Made by a program: the position numbers and the translations under genes
Origin: Aquificaceae bacterium
Lineage (GTDB): Bacteria > Aquificota > Aquificia > Aquificales > Aquificaceae
Length of the DNA stretch: 64,000 nt
Assembly: GCA_027079305.1 (NCBI GenBank)
Contig: JALWVU010000055.1
Location: 248,001-312,000 of the forward strand
Direction: 5' to 3'
Part shown: piece after piece, positions 41,795 to 50,162 of the stretch
How the letters are laid out: every line of letters begins with the position of its first letter
Numbering within the stretch: position 1 is the first letter of the stretch
Notes under the pieces: generated by a model
The model's input: the letters and a program-made list of their open reading frames with translations, nothing else
The model's database searches: none
Told to the model about the DNA's origin: nothing

Positions 41795-41968
41795 TCAACA
41801 GCGATCGAAGCTAACGATCCTGTTCTTGCCTCTCTTTAAAGAGCCTTTAAGGATAAATCTCTGGGTATCGTCCTCCTTGTCCAGCTCCGCCAGCCCAAAA
41901 CTTGAGGTTACCATGATGCCGTTCCCAAATCTGTAGGCCTGCACCCTTTTCCGTATATAAAAAAGCTC
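41795..41968 (-). pseudogene. Remnant of a GGDEF domain (C-terminal piece)
   Basis: A 57-codon open stretch on the minus strand reading ELFYIRKRVQAYRFGNGIMV, then TSSFGLAELDKEDDTQRFIL and GSLKRGKNRIVSFDRC before a TGA. It matches the end of a GGDEF domain (AERIRK...VTVSFGVAEL...KRxGKNRVVxFD), but lacks the ADKALY helix and everything upstream of the last third. A TAG immediately precedes it. It fills the gap between rph and the plus-strand gene at 41983, and the promoter of that gene lies on its upstream edge. It is best read as a decayed diguanylate cyclase. Confidence 0.75.
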
Positions 41969-41969
41969 C

Positions 41970-41975
41970 TATAAT
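41970..41975 (+). promoter_or_regulatory. TATAAT -10 box, probable leaderless start
   Basis: Perfect TATAAT, 7 nt before the ATG at 41983; no ribosome site fits between them and no clear -35 is seen. Confidence 0.5.
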
Positions 41976-41982
41976 TTAAAGT

Positions 41983-42249
41983 ATGACCGGCAAGAAAAAG
42001 GAGGATATTAAGGTAGAGAGCCTCGAAGAAGAGGTAGAAGAGCTGAAGAGAAGTGTTTTCGGTCTATTTGAAAAGCTCCTGCCTCCAAGAGAGGTTCGGG
42101 AAGAGGTGATAAAGAACGTATACACCATAGAGCTGTCCCTCCTTAAAATAGCAAAGGCACTCCTCGACTACCAGGTAGAGAGCCTGGAAAGAAAATTAGA
42201 GGAGAAACCTAAAAAGAAAAGGGCCCAAAGGATAGAGGTGGAAGGTTAA
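41983..42249 (+). CDS. Small coiled-coil protein, unknown
   Basis: 88 residues, very rich in E, K and L with heptad-like spacing (about 8-35 and 55-75), interrupted by FGLFEKLLPPREVREEV. No signal, membrane segment or Cys. The composition and the PP break suggest a small all-helical oligomeriser or regulator. The ATG follows a TATAAT by 7 nt. The stop shares TTAA with the convergent amrS gene. No family is recognised; it might be a lineage-specific protein. Confidence 0.65.
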   Translation: MTGKKKEDIKVESLEEEVEELKRSVFGLFEKLLPPREVREEVIKNVYTIELSLLKIAKALLDYQVESLERKLEEKPKKKRAQRIEVEG

Positions 42250-43265
42250 AAGACACCCTTTATCTCGTATCCGCACCTACCGCATAGATTCCCTTCAAGA
42301 TCCACTTTGGTTATAAGATACCCGTGTCTGCCTATCACCTCGTTTCCACACTTCGGACAGAAGGTGCTCTCGTGCTTATTCCCTACGAGGTTTCCCACGT
42401 AAACGTAGAGAAGTCCAGCCTCTTTACCTATCCTGTAAGCTTTCTCCAGATCATCTACAGGTGTGGGAGGCAGGTCAGTTGCCTTATAGTAGGGAAAGAA
42501 TCTGGACAGATGCCATGGGACCCACGTTGCCAGCTCCTCAGCTATCCACTCCGCTATGCCCCTTATCTGCTTCTCGTCCAGATAGCGGGGAACTATCAGG
42601 GTAGTCAACTCCACCCACTTGCCCTTTCCGAATACGAACTTTATGGTGTCCAAAACAGGCTGGAGCCTGCCCTTTGAGTATCTCCTGTAAGACTCGTCCG
42701 AGAAGAATTTGATATCTATGCTGTATGCGTCCATGAACCTGTCTATCTCCTCAAGAGGTTCGGGATTTATGTATCCCGCGGTGACCATTATGTTCTTCAG
42801 ACCTTTCTCTTTGGCGAGCTTAGCCACGTCAATCATGTATTCCGCAAAGATGGTGGGATCGGAGTATGAGTAAGATATACTTTCACACCCTTCTTCAAGG
42901 GCCTTCTCCACTATAAGCTCCGGAGGGACCATCGTCTCCTCGTAGAACCTGTTCTTGAATACCTCTCCCTTGGGAACCTGGGATATCTCCCAGTTCTGAC
43001 ATCCTTTGCAGTGAAGATTGCATCCGGGCGTAGCTATGGTAAGCGTTTTATGTCCCGGATAAAAGTGAAAGAGGGGCTTCTTCTCAACCGGATCTATAGC
43101 TGCGGATATAAGTGAGCCGTAGGTGTATGTGTATAGTTTTCCCCCGTGGTTTACTCTAACACCGCAGGATCCCACCTGTCCTTCTTTCAGTTCACACCCA
43201 ACAGGACAGAGGTAGCACTCCACCTTCCCGTTTACAGGTTTCCAGAACTTGGCTACGGTCTTCAT
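42246..43265 (-). CDS. amrS: AmmeMemoRadiSam-system radical SAM enzyme
   Basis: 339-residue radical SAM protein of the AmrS (PflA-like) group. The cluster motif is ATPGCNLHCKGCQNWEIS (CxxxCxxC). N-terminal Cys pairs (CYLCPVGCELKEGQVGSCGVR) are typical of this family, and CPKCG and CGRCG near the C terminus form an extra zinc ribbon. SYSYSDPTIFAEYMIDVAKLAKEKG and AYSIDIKFFSDESYRRYSKG fit the barrel. The family is named for genomic association with AMMECR1 and Memo proteins, neither of which is here. Its physiological reaction is unknown to me. Confidence 0.92.
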   Translation of the reverse strand: MKTVAKFWKPVNGKVECYLCPVGCELKEGQVGSCGVRVNHGGKLYTYTYGSLISAAIDPVEKKPLFHFYPGHKTLTIATPGCNLHCKGCQNWEISQVPKGEVFKNRFYEETMVPPELIVEKALEEGCESISYSYSDPTIFAEYMIDVAKLAKEKGLKNIMVTAGYINPEPLEEIDRFMDAYSIDIKFFSDESYRRYSKGRLQPVLDTIKFVFGKGKWVELTTLIVPRYLDEKQIRGIAEWIAEELATWVPWHLSRFFPYYKATDLPPTPVDDLEKAYRIGKEAGLLYVYVGNLVGNKHESTFCPKCGNEVIGRHGYLITKVDLEGNLCGRCGYEIKGVF

Positions 43266-43596
43266 TTACTGTTCAATTTAAATCGGGAATGTCGTGGATG
43301 GTAGACGCTCAGAGAATTGCTGTGCTATAATTTCGAAGACCAAAGCAGGACGGAAGGGCCTGCAGGTTCCTTGGCAAGTGAATAGGGGGAAAGTTGTTTA
43401 AGATGCATCAAAATGTCTTGATGCTTTGATGTCTTGATGACGCACTTGTGAACATATTGGGACGCAAGAGTCTAAGGCATGCGATTTTTAAAGCCATTTG
43501 CGGAACTAACGCTTTCCGGAAATTAACTTAATTTGGCGAGTCATGGTATTGCACAAGCTATTGATGTGGCTTATATTATTAAACGGCCCGTTTGGG
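43266..43596. other. Gene-free stretch before the CRISPR array: possible promoter, structured RNA or leader
   Basis: No convincing reading frame on either strand. On the plus strand there is a perfect TATAAT at 43326-43331 with a weak TAGACG 18 nt before it. A nested hairpin follows (CCAA 43340-43343 with TTGG 43371-43374; GCAGG 43345-43349 with CCTGC 43359-43363). A 7-bp hairpin GCATCAA/TTGATGC lies at 43405-43424 and CGGAA/TTCCG at 43501-43518. It could encode a small RNA, or serve as the CRISPR leader. I could not match it to a known RNA class. Confidence 0.45.
43414..43439 (+). repeat. Direct repeat TGTCTTGATG (two copies, 16 nt apart)
   Basis: TGTCTTGATG occurs at 43414-43423 and again at 43430-43439; the first copy is also part of the hairpin at 43405-43424. 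The 16-nt phasing is about one and a half helical turns. It could be a protein-binding pair in the CRISPR leader. Confidence 0.5.
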
Positions 43597-43759
43597 GTTC
43601 CTAATCTGCCGTGTGGAGTTGAAAGATTTTGTCAGTTTTATCAAAGACTTGCGAATTGCGTTTGTTCCTAATCTGCCGTGTGGAGTTGAAAGGACTCTTA
43701 GCTTTCCGCTTCGTTCCGCCCTCTTGATATGTTCCTAATGTGCCGTGTGGATCTCAAGG
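43597..43759 (+). CRISPR. Minimal CRISPR array: three 29-nt repeats, two 38-nt spacers
   Basis: Repeats at 43597-43625, 43664-43692 and 43731-43759 begin GTTCCTAATC(G)TGCCGTGTGG; the first two are identical and end GAGTTGAAAG. The third differs at several bases (TAATGTGCC and an end ATCTCAAGG), as expected of the trailer-end repeat. Spacers are 43626-43663 and 43693-43730, both exactly 38 nt. The GTTGAAAG end is the usual 3' end (crRNA tag), so the leader should be on the left. No cas gene is in the window. The repeat resembles those I recall from other Aquificales. Confidence 0.88.
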
Positions 43760-43845
43760 AGCGTAAAACCCAGTAAACCTGAGTGAAGACACTCCGGAGA
43801 GTTGGACTAACTTTAGTTTCCACAATCCCCTCGGCCCCTTCTGTC

Positions 43846-43851
43846 TATAAT
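43846..43851 (+). promoter_or_regulatory. TATAAT -10 box before glyQ
   Basis: Perfect TATAAT ending 7 nt before the glyQ ATG; no ribosome site between and no good -35. It should drive the long glyQ-to-secretin run. Confidence 0.5.
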
Positions 43852-43858
43852 GTAAAGC

Positions 43859-44701
43859 ATGAACTTCCAGGAGATAATAATGACCCTTCACCGCTTCTGG
43901 GCGGACAAGGGCTGTCTGATCTGGCAACCTTACGACATAGAGGTTGGCGCAGGCACCATGAACCCTGCTACCTTTTTAAAGGTCCTCGGTCCTCAGCCAT
44001 GGAACGTGGCCTATGTAGAACCTTCAAGAAGACCTCAGGACGGCAGATACGGAGAGAACCCTAACAGACTCCAGCACTACTATCAGTTCCAGGTGATACT
44101 AAAGCCTGCTCCGGAGGATCCTCAGGGTATATACCTCGAAAGTCTCGAAGCTCTCGGCATAAACGTGAAGGATCACGACATAAGGTTCGTGGAGGACGAC
44201 TGGGAGAGCCCTACCCTCGGCGCGTGGGGCCTCGGATGGGAAGTATGGCTCGATGGGATGGAGATAACACAGTTCACCTACTTCCAGCAGTCGGGAGGGC
44301 TCGATCTTGATGAGATCTCTGTAGAGATAACCTACGGCCTTGAAAGGATAGCCATGTATATACAGGAAGTGGACAACGTATTTGATATAGAGTGGAAGGA
44401 TGGAATAACTTACGGGGACATCTTCAAAAGGGCAGAGTGGGAGTGGAGCACCTACAACTTTGAGAAGGCTGACGTGGATATGCTCTTTAAACTCTTCGAG
44501 ATGTTCGAATCCGAGTCCAAGAGACTCGTTCAGGAAAGGCTCGTCCTCCCCGCTTACGATTACCTCCTCAAATGCTCCCACACCTTCAATCTTCTCGACG
44601 CAAGGGGAGCCATATCGGTTCAGGAGAGGGCCAGGTATATAAGAAGGATGAGCGGTCTGGCGAGAGAGATAGCCCAGCTATATCTGGACCTGCTCGGTTA
44701 A
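43859..44701 (+). CDS. glyQ: Glycyl-tRNA synthetase alpha subunit
   Basis: 280-residue alpha chain of the bacterial alpha2beta2 GlyRS, holding the catalytic core for glycine activation. Motifs: [94 protein letters not shown] and [13 protein letters not shown]. Length is about 10 residues below the E. coli subunit. The ATG follows a TATAAT by 7 nt, so translation probably starts on a leaderless mRNA. glyS follows after 13 nt. Confidence 0.98.
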   Translation: MNFQEIIMTLHRFWADKGCLIWQPYDIEVGAGTMNPATFLKVLGPQPWNVAYVEPSRRPQDGRYGENPNRLQHYYQFQVILKPAPEDPQGIYLESLEALGINVKDHDIRFVEDDWESPTLGAWGLGWEVWLDGMEITQFTYFQQSGGLDLDEISVEITYGLERIAMYIQEVDNVFDIEWKDGITYGDIFKRAEWEWSTYNFEKADVDMLFKLFEMFESESKRLVQERLVLPAYDYLLKCSHTFNLLDARGAISVQERARYIRRMSGLAREIAQLYLDLLG

Positions 44702-44714
44702 TATATTCATAGCC

Positions 44715-46721
44715 ATGAAGGACCTCCTCATAGAGATAGGGACCGAAGAGCTACCCCCTTCCGTTATAGAGCCCGCTCTGGAGTTCATAAGGGAAAGGCT
44801 GAGCGAGATACTCAAAAGGGAAGACATAAAAACCTACGGAACCCCCCGCAGGCTCGCCTTCTACGTAGAAAAGTTTGAAGACAAGAAAGAGATAAGCGAA
44901 GAGATAGTTGTAGGCCCTCCCTGGAAGGTGGCCTTTGACGAGGAAGGAAAGCCCACCAAAGCTTTGGAAGGATTTCTGAAAAAGCAAGGAGCAAGCCTGG
45001 AAGAGGTGTTCAAGCACTCAAAGGGCAAGGGTGAATACGTTGCCATAAAGAAGGTTCAGGAAGGCAAGAGTTATCTCGACAATCTCAGGGAGAGCTTTGA
45101 GGATATTCTCCTGTCCGTTCCATTCCCCAAAAGAATGAGGTGGACCTCCTCCAAGAAAATTTCTTTTTCCCGGCCTGTTAGATGGTTGGTTGCTCTATAC
45201 GGGGAGGAGGTTCTGGATCTCAGCTTTGGAGATCTTAAGGCGGGAAGGAAGACCCTCGGGCACCGTTTCCTCTCCAAAGGATGGATAGAACTGAATGATG
45301 CATCCGAGTATCTCAAAGTTTTGGAAGAGAACTTCGTTATTCCAGATATAGATAGAAGGAAGCGTATGATCCTTGAGAGCATAGAACAGATGGCCCACTC
45401 CGAGGGGGGGAAACCCGAGTATCCCGAAGGCCTCGTGGAGGAGGTTACCAACCTGGTCGAGTATCCCTTTCCGGTTCTCGGCAGGTTTGACGAGAAATTT
45501 TTGGAACTTCCCGATAAGGTGATAATAACCGTGTCCGCTCACCACCAGAGGTTTTTCTGCGTATCTAAAAACGGAAAGCTCACAAATCTGTTCATCGGCA
45601 TAAGCAACAACGAGCCCAAGACAGATCTGATAAGAAGAGGCTATGAGAAGGTCCTGAGAGCCCGCCTGGAAGACGCCCTCTTCTTCTACAAAGAGGACCT
45701 TAAGAAAAAACTTGAAGATCTTGTTCCAAAGCTCTCGGGTGTTCTGATACATCCAAAGATAGGGACGGTTCTGGATAAGGTGGAGAGGCTGAAAAAGCTT
45801 GCGGAAAGACTTTGTGACCTTTTCGGTTGCGATGAGGATCAGAAAAGGAAAGTGCTCAGGGCGGTTCACCTCTCGAAGGCGGACCTGCTCACCGAGATGG
45901 TGAAAGAGCTGGACGAGCTTCAGGGCTACATGGGATACGTTTACGCTTTCAAGCAGGGTGAAGAGGAAGAGGTGGCCTTAGCCATTTACGAACAATACAA
46001 ACCCAGGGGGCCAGAAGACGAACTCCCGAAGACTTTCACGGGGGCCCTGCTCTCGGTAGCGGACAAGGCTGATGACCTCATATCCTTCTTCTCCGCAGGT
46101 GAGATACCGAGGGGAAGTTCAGATCCTTACGGACTCAGAAGATCCGCCTTTGGTATCTTCAGGATAATCGAAGACAGGGGCTGGGATCTGGATCTGAGAG
46201 AGTTATTCCCTGTATACGGCAAGGTGGACAATCAAGAGGAGCTTGAAAGGTTTCTATCCCAGAGACTCGAGTCCTATTTGGAAGATTACGGATACGATCT
46301 TGTCAGGGCGGTTCTGGCAGTTCACAGTCCCCTCAGACCCTTAGAGATCATAGAGAGGGTAAAGGAGCTTGATAAGTTCAGGAATACGAAGGAGTTTTCG
46401 GACGTGTGCGAAGCCTACAGGAGGGTTGTTAAAATATTACCCAAAGGGTGGGAGAGCGTCGAGGTGAAGGAAAAGCTCTTCAGAGAGAAAGAAGAGTTTG
46501 CTCTCTGGGAGGCGGTGAGGGAACTGGAAGACAAAGAAAACCTCTCCATAAAAGATCTCGCTGGGCTGAAAGAACCTATAGACGACCTCTTTGACAAGGT
46601 CCTAATAATGGACAAGAACGAAGAGATGAAAAACAACAGGCTTTCCCTTTTAAACAGGACAAAGCTTCTGTTCAACCGGGTTGCGGACTTCAGTAAGGTC
46701 CTTTTTAAGGAGGTCTCCTGA
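44715..46721 (+). CDS. glyS: Glycyl-tRNA synthetase beta subunit
   Basis: 668-residue beta chain supplying tRNA binding for GlyRS. It has the diagnostic start LLIEIGTEELPPSVIEPAL and the motifs PRRLAFYVEKFED, VGPPWKVAFDEEGKPTKALEGF, FPKRMRWTSSKKISFSRPVRWLVALYG and GHRFLS. An HD-like domain shows KADLLTEMVKELDELQGYMGYVYA, and a C-terminal ALRAVL-like helical region (YDLVRAVLAVH) carries anticodon contacts. Normal length. The stop overlaps the ppsA start (TGATG). Confidence 0.98.
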   Translation: MKDLLIEIGTEELPPSVIEPALEFIRERLSEILKREDIKTYGTPRRLAFYVEKFEDKKEISEEIVVGPPWKVAFDEEGKPTKALEGFLKKQGASLEEVFKHSKGKGEYVAIKKVQEGKSYLDNLRESFEDILLSVPFPKRMRWTSSKKISFSRPVRWLVALYGEEVLDLSFGDLKAGRKTLGHRFLSKGWIELNDASEYLKVLEENFVIPDIDRRKRMILESIEQMAHSEGGKPEYPEGLVEEVTNLVEYPFPVLGRFDEKFLELPDKVIITVSAHHQRFFCVSKNGKLTNLFIGISNNEPKTDLIRRGYEKVLRARLEDALFFYKEDLKKKLEDLVPKLSGVLIHPKIGTVLDKVERLKKLAERLCDLFGCDEDQKRKVLRAVHLSKADLLTEMVKELDELQGYMGYVYAFKQGEEEEVALAIYEQYKPRGPEDELPKTFTGALLSVADKADDLISFFSAGEIPRGSSDPYGLRRSAFGIFRIIEDRGWDLDLRELFPVYGKVDNQEELERFLSQRLESYLEDYGYDLVRAVLAVHSPLRPLEIIERVKELDKFRNTKEFSDVCEAYRRVVKILPKGWESVEVKEKLFREKEEFALWEAVRELEDKENLSIKDLAGLKEPIDDLFDKVLIMDKNEEMKNNRLSLLNRTKLLFNRVADFSKVLFKEVS

Positions 46722-49282
46722 TGAAGAAAGACGCCTACGTTCTCTGGCTGGACGAGCTTACCATCGAGGACATTCCCGTTGCGGGAGGAAAGAACGCTTC
46801 TCTGGGCGAGATGATAAAGAACCTCAGTCCCTTGGGCATAAACATACCCTACGGCTTTGTGGTAACCTCCACCGCCTACTACAGGTTCCTTGAATACAAC
46901 GATCTCCGGGACAAGATAAAAGAAACCCTCCAGGGACTCGACGTGAACGATGTGGCGGATCTCTCGAGGAGAGGATACAGAGTAAGGGAGCTCATAAAGG
47001 GAGGAGAGTTCCCTCCGGAGATAGAGGAGCTCATAAAGGAATACTACGACAAGCTTTCTGAGAAGTATAAGACCCACGCAGTAGACGTAGCGGTCAGATC
47101 TTCCGCGACAGCGGAGGACCTCCCAGACGCTTCCTTTGCGGGCCAGCAGGAGACCTACCTGAACGTGGTGGGAGCGGAAAACGTCCTCACCGCCATAAAG
47201 AACTGCTTTGCCTCCCTTTTCACCGACAGGGCAATATCCTACAGAGAGTCTTTTGGCTTTGACCACTTCAACGTAGGTATAGCGGTGGGCGTCCAGAAGA
47301 TGGTGCGCTCCGATCTCGGAGCCTCAGGTGTCATGTTCACTCTCGATACGGAAACCGGTTTCAAAGACGTGGTGGTCATAAACGCCATATACGGCCTCGG
47401 GGAGCTTATAGTCCAGGGAATGGTAACTCCAGATGAGTACATGGTCTTTAAGCCTACCTTCCAGCAGGGATACTCTGCTATAATTGAGAAAAAACTGGGG
47501 AGGAAGGATAGGAAGATGATATACGGGGCTGGGGAGGAGAGGACCAAGGTAGTAAACGTTCCCGTTGCGGATCAGAAGAAGTTTGCCCTCGAAGACGAAG
47601 AGATACTCAAGCTCGCGGAGTGGGCCATCCTTATAGAGAAGCACTACTCGGAAAAGAAGGGCAAGTGGACACCCATGGACATAGAGTGGGCCAAGGACGG
47701 CCTGCTGAACCAGCTCTTCATAGTCCAGGCAAGACCAGAAACCGTCCACTCCAGAAAGGCGGACAACGTAATAAAGGTTTACAAAATACTCGAGCCTGAG
47801 CACGAAAGAGCAAACAAGAGGCTGATCCAGGGCATAGCGGTCGGGGATAAAATCGCCACGGGAAAGGTCAGGGTCCTCTTCGACCTCAAGGATGCGGAGA
47901 GCTTCCAAGAAGGTGAGATTCTCGTAACGGACATAACCGACCCCGACTGGGAACCCATAATGAAGAAGGCTTCTGCTATCGTTACCAACAGGGGAGGAAG
48001 GACCGCCCACGCTGCGATAGTGGCAAGGGAGCTGGGTATTCCCGCGGTTGTGGGAACCGGCAAGGCCACCGAGGTTCTTCAGAACGGTATGGAGGTTACC
48101 GTATCCTGCGCGGAGGGAGAGACCGGATACGTTTACGAAGGCTATCTCAAGTATGAAGTGGAGGAGGTAAACGTAGAAGATCTGCCGAGGCCTAAAACCA
48201 AGATAATGATGAACGTTGGAAACCCCGAGTCCGCCTTTAGGCATGCCTCCATTCCCAACGATGGGGTGGGGCTCGCCAGGGAAGAGTTCATAATAGCCAA
48301 CTACATAAAGATCCATCCCCTCGCCCTCATCCACTACGAGGACATAAAGGAGCTCTATCAAAAGCTCCAGGAGGCAGGTCTCGTAGACGACAGGGGCTTT
48401 GTGACCTTCAGAGCCATATATGCCCACGCCAACGGCAGGCTGAAGGAAAAGCTCGCCAAAGGAAAGGAGAAGAGGAATGTAAACCTCAAGAGACTTATAG
48501 AAGATATAGACAGACACACCTTCGGATACGACGACAAGAAAACCTACTTTGTGAAGAAACTCTCCTACGGGATAGCCAAGATATCCGCCGCCTTCTACCC
48601 CAACCCTGTAATAGTCAGGTTCTCGGACTTCAAGTCCAACGAGTACGCCAACCTGATAGGAGGACAGCTCTTCGAGCCGGAAGAGGAAAATCCCATGCTT
48701 GGATGGAGAGGGGCATCCAGATACTACTCTCCCGTATTCAAGGAAGCCTTTGGTATGGAGTGCCAGGCCATACTAAGGGTCAGAAACAAGATGGGTCTGA
48801 CCAACACTAAGGTGATGATACCCTTCTGCAGAACTCCTGAAGAGGGAGAGAAGGTTCTTGAGGTCATGGAGGAGTTCGGTCTCAAGAAAGGGGAGAACGG
48901 CCTCGAGGTTTACGTTATGGCTGAGCTTCCCAGCAACGTGGTTCTCGCCGACGTCTTTGCGGAAGTGTTCGACGGCTTCTCGATAGGCTCTAACGATCTT
49001 ACTCAGCTTACCCTCGGACTGGACAGGGACTCAGAGCTTGTAGCCCACCTTTACGATGAAAGGAACGAAGCGGTGAAGAGGCTGGTAGCCAAGCTCATAT
49101 CCACCGCCAAGGAGAAGGGTAAGAAAGTAGGGATATGCGGACAGGCTCCCTCCGACTTCCCCGACTTTGCCCAATTCCTTGTGGAACAGGGAATAGACAG
49201 CATATCCTTGAACCCAGATTCAGTCCTTAAAACTTTGCTCGTTGTTGCCGAAATGGAAAAGAAAATGGGGGTAGGGAAATGA
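46721..49282 (+). CDS. ppsA: Phosphoenolpyruvate synthase (PPDK-like)
   Basis: 853-residue PEP synthase, pyruvate + ATP + water to PEP + AMP + phosphate, feeding gluconeogenesis in an autotroph. The ATP-grasp N-terminal domain starts VAGGKNASLGEMI and includes VAVRSSATAEDLPDASFAGQQETYLNV. The swivelling His domain is TNRGGRTAHAAIVARELGIPAVVG. The PEP/pyruvate barrel contains MIPFCRTPEEGEKV and VGICGQAPSDFPDFAQFL with the catalytic Cys. Length is a bit above E. coli (792). It is translationally coupled to glyS and, by an ATGA overlap, to pilM. PPDK was considered, but the motif set (CRTPEE, CGQAPSD) fits PpsA. Confidence 0.95.
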   Translation: MKKDAYVLWLDELTIEDIPVAGGKNASLGEMIKNLSPLGINIPYGFVVTSTAYYRFLEYNDLRDKIKETLQGLDVNDVADLSRRGYRVRELIKGGEFPPEIEELIKEYYDKLSEKYKTHAVDVAVRSSATAEDLPDASFAGQQETYLNVVGAENVLTAIKNCFASLFTDRAISYRESFGFDHFNVGIAVGVQKMVRSDLGASGVMFTLDTETGFKDVVVINAIYGLGELIVQGMVTPDEYMVFKPTFQQGYSAIIEKKLGRKDRKMIYGAGEERTKVVNVPVADQKKFALEDEEILKLAEWAILIEKHYSEKKGKWTPMDIEWAKDGLLNQLFIVQARPETVHSRKADNVIKVYKILEPEHERANKRLIQGIAVGDKIATGKVRVLFDLKDAESFQEGEILVTDITDPDWEPIMKKASAIVTNRGGRTAHAAIVARELGIPAVVGTGKATEVLQNGMEVTVSCAEGETGYVYEGYLKYEVEEVNVEDLPRPKTKIMMNVGNPESAFRHASIPNDGVGLAREEFIIANYIKIHPLALIHYEDIKELYQKLQEAGLVDDRGFVTFRAIYAHANGRLKEKLAKGKEKRNVNLKRLIEDIDRHTFGYDDKKTYFVKKLSYGIAKISAAFYPNPVIVRFSDFKSNEYANLIGGQLFEPEEENPMLGWRGASRYYSPVFKEAFGMECQAILRVRNKMGLTNTKVMIPFCRTPEEGEKVLEVMEEFGLKKGENGLEVYVMAELPSNVVLADVFAEVFDGFSIGSNDLTQLTLGLDRDSELVAHLYDERNEAVKRLVAKLISTAKEKGKKVGICGQAPSDFPDFAQFLVEQGIDSISLNPDSVLKTLLVVAEMEKKMGVGK

Positions 49283-50160
49283 AAATAGCTGTTCAGATGC
49301 CAAGTTTGGGGAGGATATTCAGCAGAGCGAAGACAGGCCTCTCCGTATACTTGACCGATAAGCTCTTGCGTGTTCTCGAACTCGATAAGGACAAAAAACC
49401 TGTCTTCGAGCCAGTAGAGGTATTCTGGGAGCACGAGTCTGAAGAGGAAAAGAGGAAAAGGCTTTCACAGATAGTCGAGACCAACAAACTCAAGGGTAAA
49501 GAAGTAGTCTCCTGTATAACCGCGGACGAGGGTATCCTTAAGTTTCAGAAGTTTCCCGTAGCGATGTCCAAAAAGGATCTTACAGACGCAATAGACTGGT
49601 ATATAAAGTCGGAGACGCAACAGATAAGGGAAGAAACCATCTTCGATTACTACTTCCTGGAAAAGGAACCCGACGATAAGTATATACGTGTGGTAATAAC
49701 CATAGCGAGGAAAAATTCTGTGGACAGGCTGTTGAACACACTAAAGTCTGTGGGTCTGAATCCGAAGATAATAGACTACGAGATAGTTGCGATAATAAAC
49801 TACGGAATTAACAACAACTTACCTCCTCCTTTTTCTATACTCTACATAGACTATCACGAAAGCATACTTACCTATTATGCGAAGAATGCTATCTCTTACA
49901 ACAAAATAGACTTCAACTACAAGTACTATAAAGACACCAAGGAAGCGTCCCTGCTCGATACTTTCCTAATAGAGGTCAGGAACCTGCTCGTCATAAACGA
50001 AATTTCCAACGTATATCTTGCAGGTCCGATAATAGGTGATGAGCTTACCTTAGAGAACATAATGATGAACTTACCCGTCCTTGGTATATTGGATCTTGAA
50101 TATGCTCCGCCGGCTTTCTTCATACCTTACGTCCTATCTATAAGGGGGTTGGAGGAATAG
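49279..50160 (+). CDS. pilM: PilM-like inner-membrane assembly protein
   Basis: 293-residue actin-like protein of the PilM/GspL-cytoplasmic family, anchoring the inner-membrane platform of type IV pili or type II secretion. It begins with the PilM-type segment SRAKTGLSVYLTDKLLRVLELD; further on are EETIFDYYFLEKEP and SILYIDYHESILTYYAKNAI. There is no membrane segment and no PilN-type helix, which is encoded separately by the next gene. The ATG overlaps the ppsA stop (ATGA). Base composition begins to turn AT-rich in the second half. Confidence 0.8.
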   Translation: MKIAVQMPSLGRIFSRAKTGLSVYLTDKLLRVLELDKDKKPVFEPVEVFWEHESEEEKRKRLSQIVETNKLKGKEVVSCITADEGILKFQKFPVAMSKKDLTDAIDWYIKSETQQIREETIFDYYFLEKEPDDKYIRVVITIARKNSVDRLLNTLKSVGLNPKIIDYEIVAIINYGINNNLPPPFSILYIDYHESILTYYAKNAISYNKIDFNYKYYKDTKEASLLDTFLIEVRNLLVINEISNVYLAGPIIGDELTLENIMMNLPVLGILDLEYAPPAFFIPYVLSIRGLEE

Positions 50161-50162
50161 AG

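Noticed and set aside
43345-43375. GACGGAAGGG...TTGGCA resembling the SRP RNA tip
   Set aside because: The diagnostic GGUCAGG...GGAAGCAGCC pairing is not there; only short purine runs match.
43459-43467. GGGACGCAA, part of the signature of cyclic-di-GMP-I (GEMM) riboswitches
   Set aside because: The rest of the GEMM core (GGCAAACC, the GAAA tetraloop helix and the second GG-rich helix) is absent and no gene follows directly on that strand.
47324-48517. 397-codon minus-strand frame opposite ppsA
   Set aside because: The plus strand encodes full-length PEP synthase with all motifs; the antisense frame is rich in Leu/Tyr/Val/Gly as expected of a shadow.
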